Part shown: positions 61,931-64,000 of the stretch, in pieces
How the letters are laid out: every line of letters begins with the position of its first letter
How positions within the stretch are numbered: position 1 is the first letter of the stretch
Program-made: the position numbers and the translations under genes
NCBI RefSeq assembly: GCF_005844425.1
Contig: NZ_SPHL01000002.1
Span: 28,469-92,468 of the forward strand
DNA from: Anaerofustis stercorihominis
GTDB taxonomy: Bacteria; Bacillota; Clostridia; Eubacteriales; Anaerofustaceae
Length of the DNA: 64,000 nt
Direction: 5' to 3'
The notes under the pieces: generated by a model
The model's input: only the letters and a program-made list of their open reading frames with translations
Told to the model about the DNA's origin: nothing
Database searches by the model: none

Positions 61931-62193
61931 GATGAGAGTAAGTAATTAAATAATTTTATTTTACAGAGAGTCGGTGGTTGGTGTAAACCGATAAATATGT
62001 ATTTAATGAATGGACTTATCTTGGGCAGTGAACAAATCATTTATGAGAGTATTCGCTGACGGGATCTTCGCCCGTTATAAAGGAAGCATATATGATAGTA
62101 TATGACAAAGCGGCTTTTTAGCAATTTGGGTGGTACCGCAGGAAATTAGTAATCTAACTCTTGTCCCTTATGTTTGGGATAAGAGTTTTTTTT
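61931..62193 (+). promoter_or_regulatory. Tryptophan T-box riboswitch leader
   Basis: Stem I contains the AGTA/GAA loop E element (AGTA at 61942-61945, GAA at 62008-62010) next to a TGG specifier at 62011-62013 (Trp). The lower helix TAAGT/ACTTA and upper helix ATTAAATA/TATTTAAT frame it. AGAGAG-TCGG-TGGTTGG is the conserved distal element. The T-box core TGGGTGGTACCGC is at 62127-62139, with N = T in the TGGN bulge that pairs with the tRNA acceptor end. The terminator is at 62157-62193. Uncharged tRNA-Trp should favour the antiterminator and switch on trpB2. Confidence 0.9.
62157..62193 (+). terminator. T-box-controlled intrinsic terminator
   Basis: ACTCTTGTCCC and GGGATAAGAGT around an eight-base loop with eight T. 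It is exclusive with the antiterminator formed by the T-box core. Confidence 0.9.
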
Positions 62194-62218
62194 ATAAATA
62201 AGGAAAAGGAGAAAAACT

Positions 62219-63589
62219 ATGAAAGAACAAATACCTTACAAAATATATCTAAGTGAAGAAGAGATGCCTAAAAAATGGTATAACATAAAAGCGGATATGA
62301 AAGAACAGCATGAACCTTTCTTAAACCCTGCAACAGGTGAAGCTATAACAAAAGATGATTTAAGACCAATCTTCTGTGATGAATTAATAGATCAAGAACT
62401 TGATACAACAACAAGATTTTTTGATATTCCAAAAGAAATACAAGATTTTTATAAAATGTATAGACCTTCACCTTTGGTAAGAGCATATTTTTTAGAAAGA
62501 TACTTGGATACTCCGGCACATATTTATTATAAATATGAAGGAACAAATACATCAGGTTCACATAAATTAAATACAGCTATTGCTCAAACATATTATGCAA
62601 AAAAACAAGGTGTAAAAGGTCTTACAACCGAAACGGGAGCAGGTCAATGGGGGACTGCAATGTCAATGGCTTGTGCATATTTTAATCTTCCATTAAAAGT
62701 GTTTATGGTAAAAGTTTCTGCTGAGCAAAAACCATATAGAAAGGCTGTTATTCAAACTTACGGAGGAGAAGTTATTCCTTCTCCATCAGACACAACTAAA
62801 ATAGGAAGAAAAATCTTAGAAGAAAATCCTGGAACAGGTGGAAGTCTTGGATGTGCTATTTCCGAAGCAATTGAAGAAGCGGTTAAAAATGATTATAAAT
62901 ATGTTTTAGGTTCTGTTCTTGACCATGTTGTTTTACATCAAAGTATTATAGGACTTGAAACCAAAAAAGCTTTAGAAAAATATGATATAACTCCTGATAT
63001 TGTTATAGGTTGTGCCGGAGGCGGTTCAAATCTTGGTGGGCTTATTGGTATTTTTGCAGGAGAAAAAATTCAAGGTAAAAATAATATTCACTTTATCGCT
63101 GTTGAGCCACAGTCTTGTCCATCAATGACAAGAGGAAAATATGCTTATGATTTCTGTGATACAGGTAAAACAACACCTCTTGCAAAAATGTATACATTAG
63201 GCAGCGGTTTTATTCCATCTCCAAATCATGCGGGAGGACTAAGATATCACGGAATGAGTCCTATTGTTTCAAAACTATATCATGATGGAATACTTGATGA
63301 AGCAAGAACTGTTGCTCAAAGTGAAGTATTTAAAGCAGCAACTGAATTTGCCAGAGTTGAAGGAATTCTTCCAGCACCTGAATCTTCACATGCTATCAAG
63401 GTTGCAATGGATGAAGCTATAAAATGTAAGGAAACAGGGGAATCAAAAAATATTGTATTTGGTTTAACAGGTACAGGATACTTTGATATGAGTGCATATA
63501 TGCAATACAACGAAGGAACAATAATAGATCCTGAAATTACAGATGATATTTTACAAAAGGGTTTTGATACTCTTCCAAAAATTAAATAA
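62219..63589 (+). CDS. trpB2: TrpB2-type tryptophan synthase beta chain
   Basis: PLP enzyme that makes tryptophan from indole and serine. The 456-aa protein belongs to the TrpB2 (long, alpha-chain-independent) group: EEMPKKWYNIKADM and RPSPLVRAYFLERYL at the N-terminus, the Schiff-base lysine in TSGSHKLNTAIAQTYYAKKQG, TETGAGQWG, phosphate-binding CAGGGSNLGGL, and GTGYFDMSAYM. TrpB2 commonly lies outside the trp operon and salvages free indole, and no trpA or other trp gene is near. The Trp T-box upstream confirms that the product is tied to tryptophan. Confidence 0.94.
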   Translation: MKEQIPYKIYLSEEEMPKKWYNIKADMKEQHEPFLNPATGEAITKDDLRPIFCDELIDQELDTTTRFFDIPKEIQDFYKMYRPSPLVRAYFLERYLDTPAHIYYKYEGTNTSGSHKLNTAIAQTYYAKKQGVKGLTTETGAGQWGTAMSMACAYFNLPLKVFMVKVSAEQKPYRKAVIQTYGGEVIPSPSDTTKIGRKILEENPGTGGSLGCAISEAIEEAVKNDYKYVLGSVLDHVVLHQSIIGLETKKALEKYDITPDIVIGCAGGGSNLGGLIGIFAGEKIQGKNNIHFIAVEPQSCPSMTRGKYAYDFCDTGKTTPLAKMYTLGSGFIPSPNHAGGLRYHGMSPIVSKLYHDGILDEARTVAQSEVFKAATEFARVEGILPAPESSHAIKVAMDEAIKCKETGESKNIVFGLTGTGYFDMSAYMQYNEGTIIDPEITDDILQKGFDTLPKIK

Positions 63590-63595
63590 TTAAAA

Positions 63596-63630
63596 AAGAT
63601 AAAAGAAACGTTTTACGTTTCTTTTATCTT
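63596..63630. terminator. Bidirectional terminator
   Basis: AAGATAAAAGAAACG and CGTTTCTTTTATCTT arms around a five-base loop; the stop codon of the minus-strand gene lies inside it. Confidence 0.9.
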
Positions 63631-64000
63631 AAATTAAGAACAAGTTGACTAGAGTCTATTGTTTCGTCTGTTCTGTATTTTATTATCTTATTTAAAGAAA
63701 TTTTTATTTGACTTTTATTCCCTTCTTTATTTTCTGTCGTTATTTCTTTTATTATTTTATTATCTTTATAGTCTGATATTTTTGCTGTTTCTGCATCGAC
63801 ATTATCAAATGTTATTATAATTTCTTTTTTATCTTTTGAATAATTAATTATATGTGTAGGTATTGTATTAGTTTGTTCAAAATCAATAATAACTTTAGTA
63901 TCGCCGATTAAATCATTAATCCATATTTTTTGTATTGATGTATTTTTTGTGTTTTTTCCACCTTTAAAAGTTTCATTTGTTAAATAGTTACTTTTTTCGT
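63624..64000 (-). CDS. C-terminal part of an AMIN-like extracytoplasmic protein (5' end off window)
   Basis: The last 125 codons of a gene read from the right edge: a lysine-rich linker (FKGGKNTKNTSIQKIW), then a beta-strand pattern INDLIGDTKVIIDFEQTNTI, KKEIIITFDNVDAETAKISDY and the end SSQLVLNLR. The alternation of short hydrophobic strands resembles AMIN domains of amidases and secretin-like proteins; the match is by pattern only. The frame is open to the window edge, so start and length are unknown. Confidence 0.5.
   Translation of the reverse strand, partial: EKSNYLTNETFKGGKNTKNTSIQKIWINDLIGDTKVIIDFEQTNTIPTHIINYSKDKKEIIITFDNVDAETAKISDYKDNKIIKEITTENKEGNKSQIKISLNKIIKYRTDETIDSSQLVLNLR

Overview
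The window is AT-rich bacterial chromosome from a low-GC Gram-positive anaerobe, most likely class Clostridia. The evidence is a CIRCE-controlled hrcA-grpE-dnaK-dnaJ operon, a class B sortase and LCP protein (monoderm wall), rubrerythrin, a T-box leader, a split SecD/SecF, a FabK-type fatty-acid operon and, most tellingly, a SCIFF peptide with its radical-SAM maturase (a clostridial hallmark). No rRNA, tRNA, CRISPR array, intact insertion sequence or complete prophage was found. Genus and species cannot be read from the sequence.

Layout. 1-3164 (minus): sugar transferase, HlyD-like protein, yggS and sepF, a wall/division operon. 3326-7005: LCP protein, ABC-F ATPase, acetyltransferase. 7026-8018 (minus): NAD-type isocitrate dehydrogenase. 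8221-12353: five tandem Cof-type HAD phosphatases. 12379-14565 (minus): SdpI/SdpR-like immunity pair with duplicated operators, an acetyltransferase and a membrane protein. 14682-16796: two peptidoglycan hydrolases, a helical protein, thioredoxin. 16945-17272: a decayed surface-protein gene. 17300-18768: Crp/Fnr regulator and SDR enzyme. 18881-23724: heat-shock operon. 23791-30982: small genes, an ABC exporter with a giant coiled coil, two-subunit fumarase, HAD phosphatase. 31099-34197: type-2 isoleucyl-tRNA synthetase with a GIHH signature. 34493-38955: XRE / DUF6809-like / SLOG cassette, PatB-type lyase, rubrerythrin, rpsU-yqeY, DUF523 gene. 39052-49458: complete type II fatty-acid synthesis operon. 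49531-57730: sortase B, Fe-ADH, glutaredoxin, nifS-nifU, SCIFF and maturase, secD-secF. 57755-61783: metal-efflux ATPase with separate metallochaperone and ArsR regulator, then MerR and aldo-keto reductase. 61870-63589: tryptophan T-box and trpB2. 63624-64000: 3' end of an AMIN-like gene on the minus strand.

How it fits together. The fatty-acid operon carries every step from acetyl-CoA carboxylation to elongation, with FabK as enoyl reductase. Two FabT-like boxes bracket acpP, but no MarR-type regulator gene lies nearby. Several regulatory circuits can be read directly: CIRCE/HrcA, paired ArsR operators around the sdpRI promoter, a CadC-type operator, a MerR promoter with a 19-bp spacer, and a T-box with a UGG specifier. 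Most other genes are housekeeping. The entries most worth a second look are the GIHH IleRS, the FabT-like boxes without FabT, the nitronate-monooxygenase paralogue inside the fatty-acid operon, the XRE/DUF6809/SLOG cassette, the SCIFF locus and the apparently leaderless sortase transcript.
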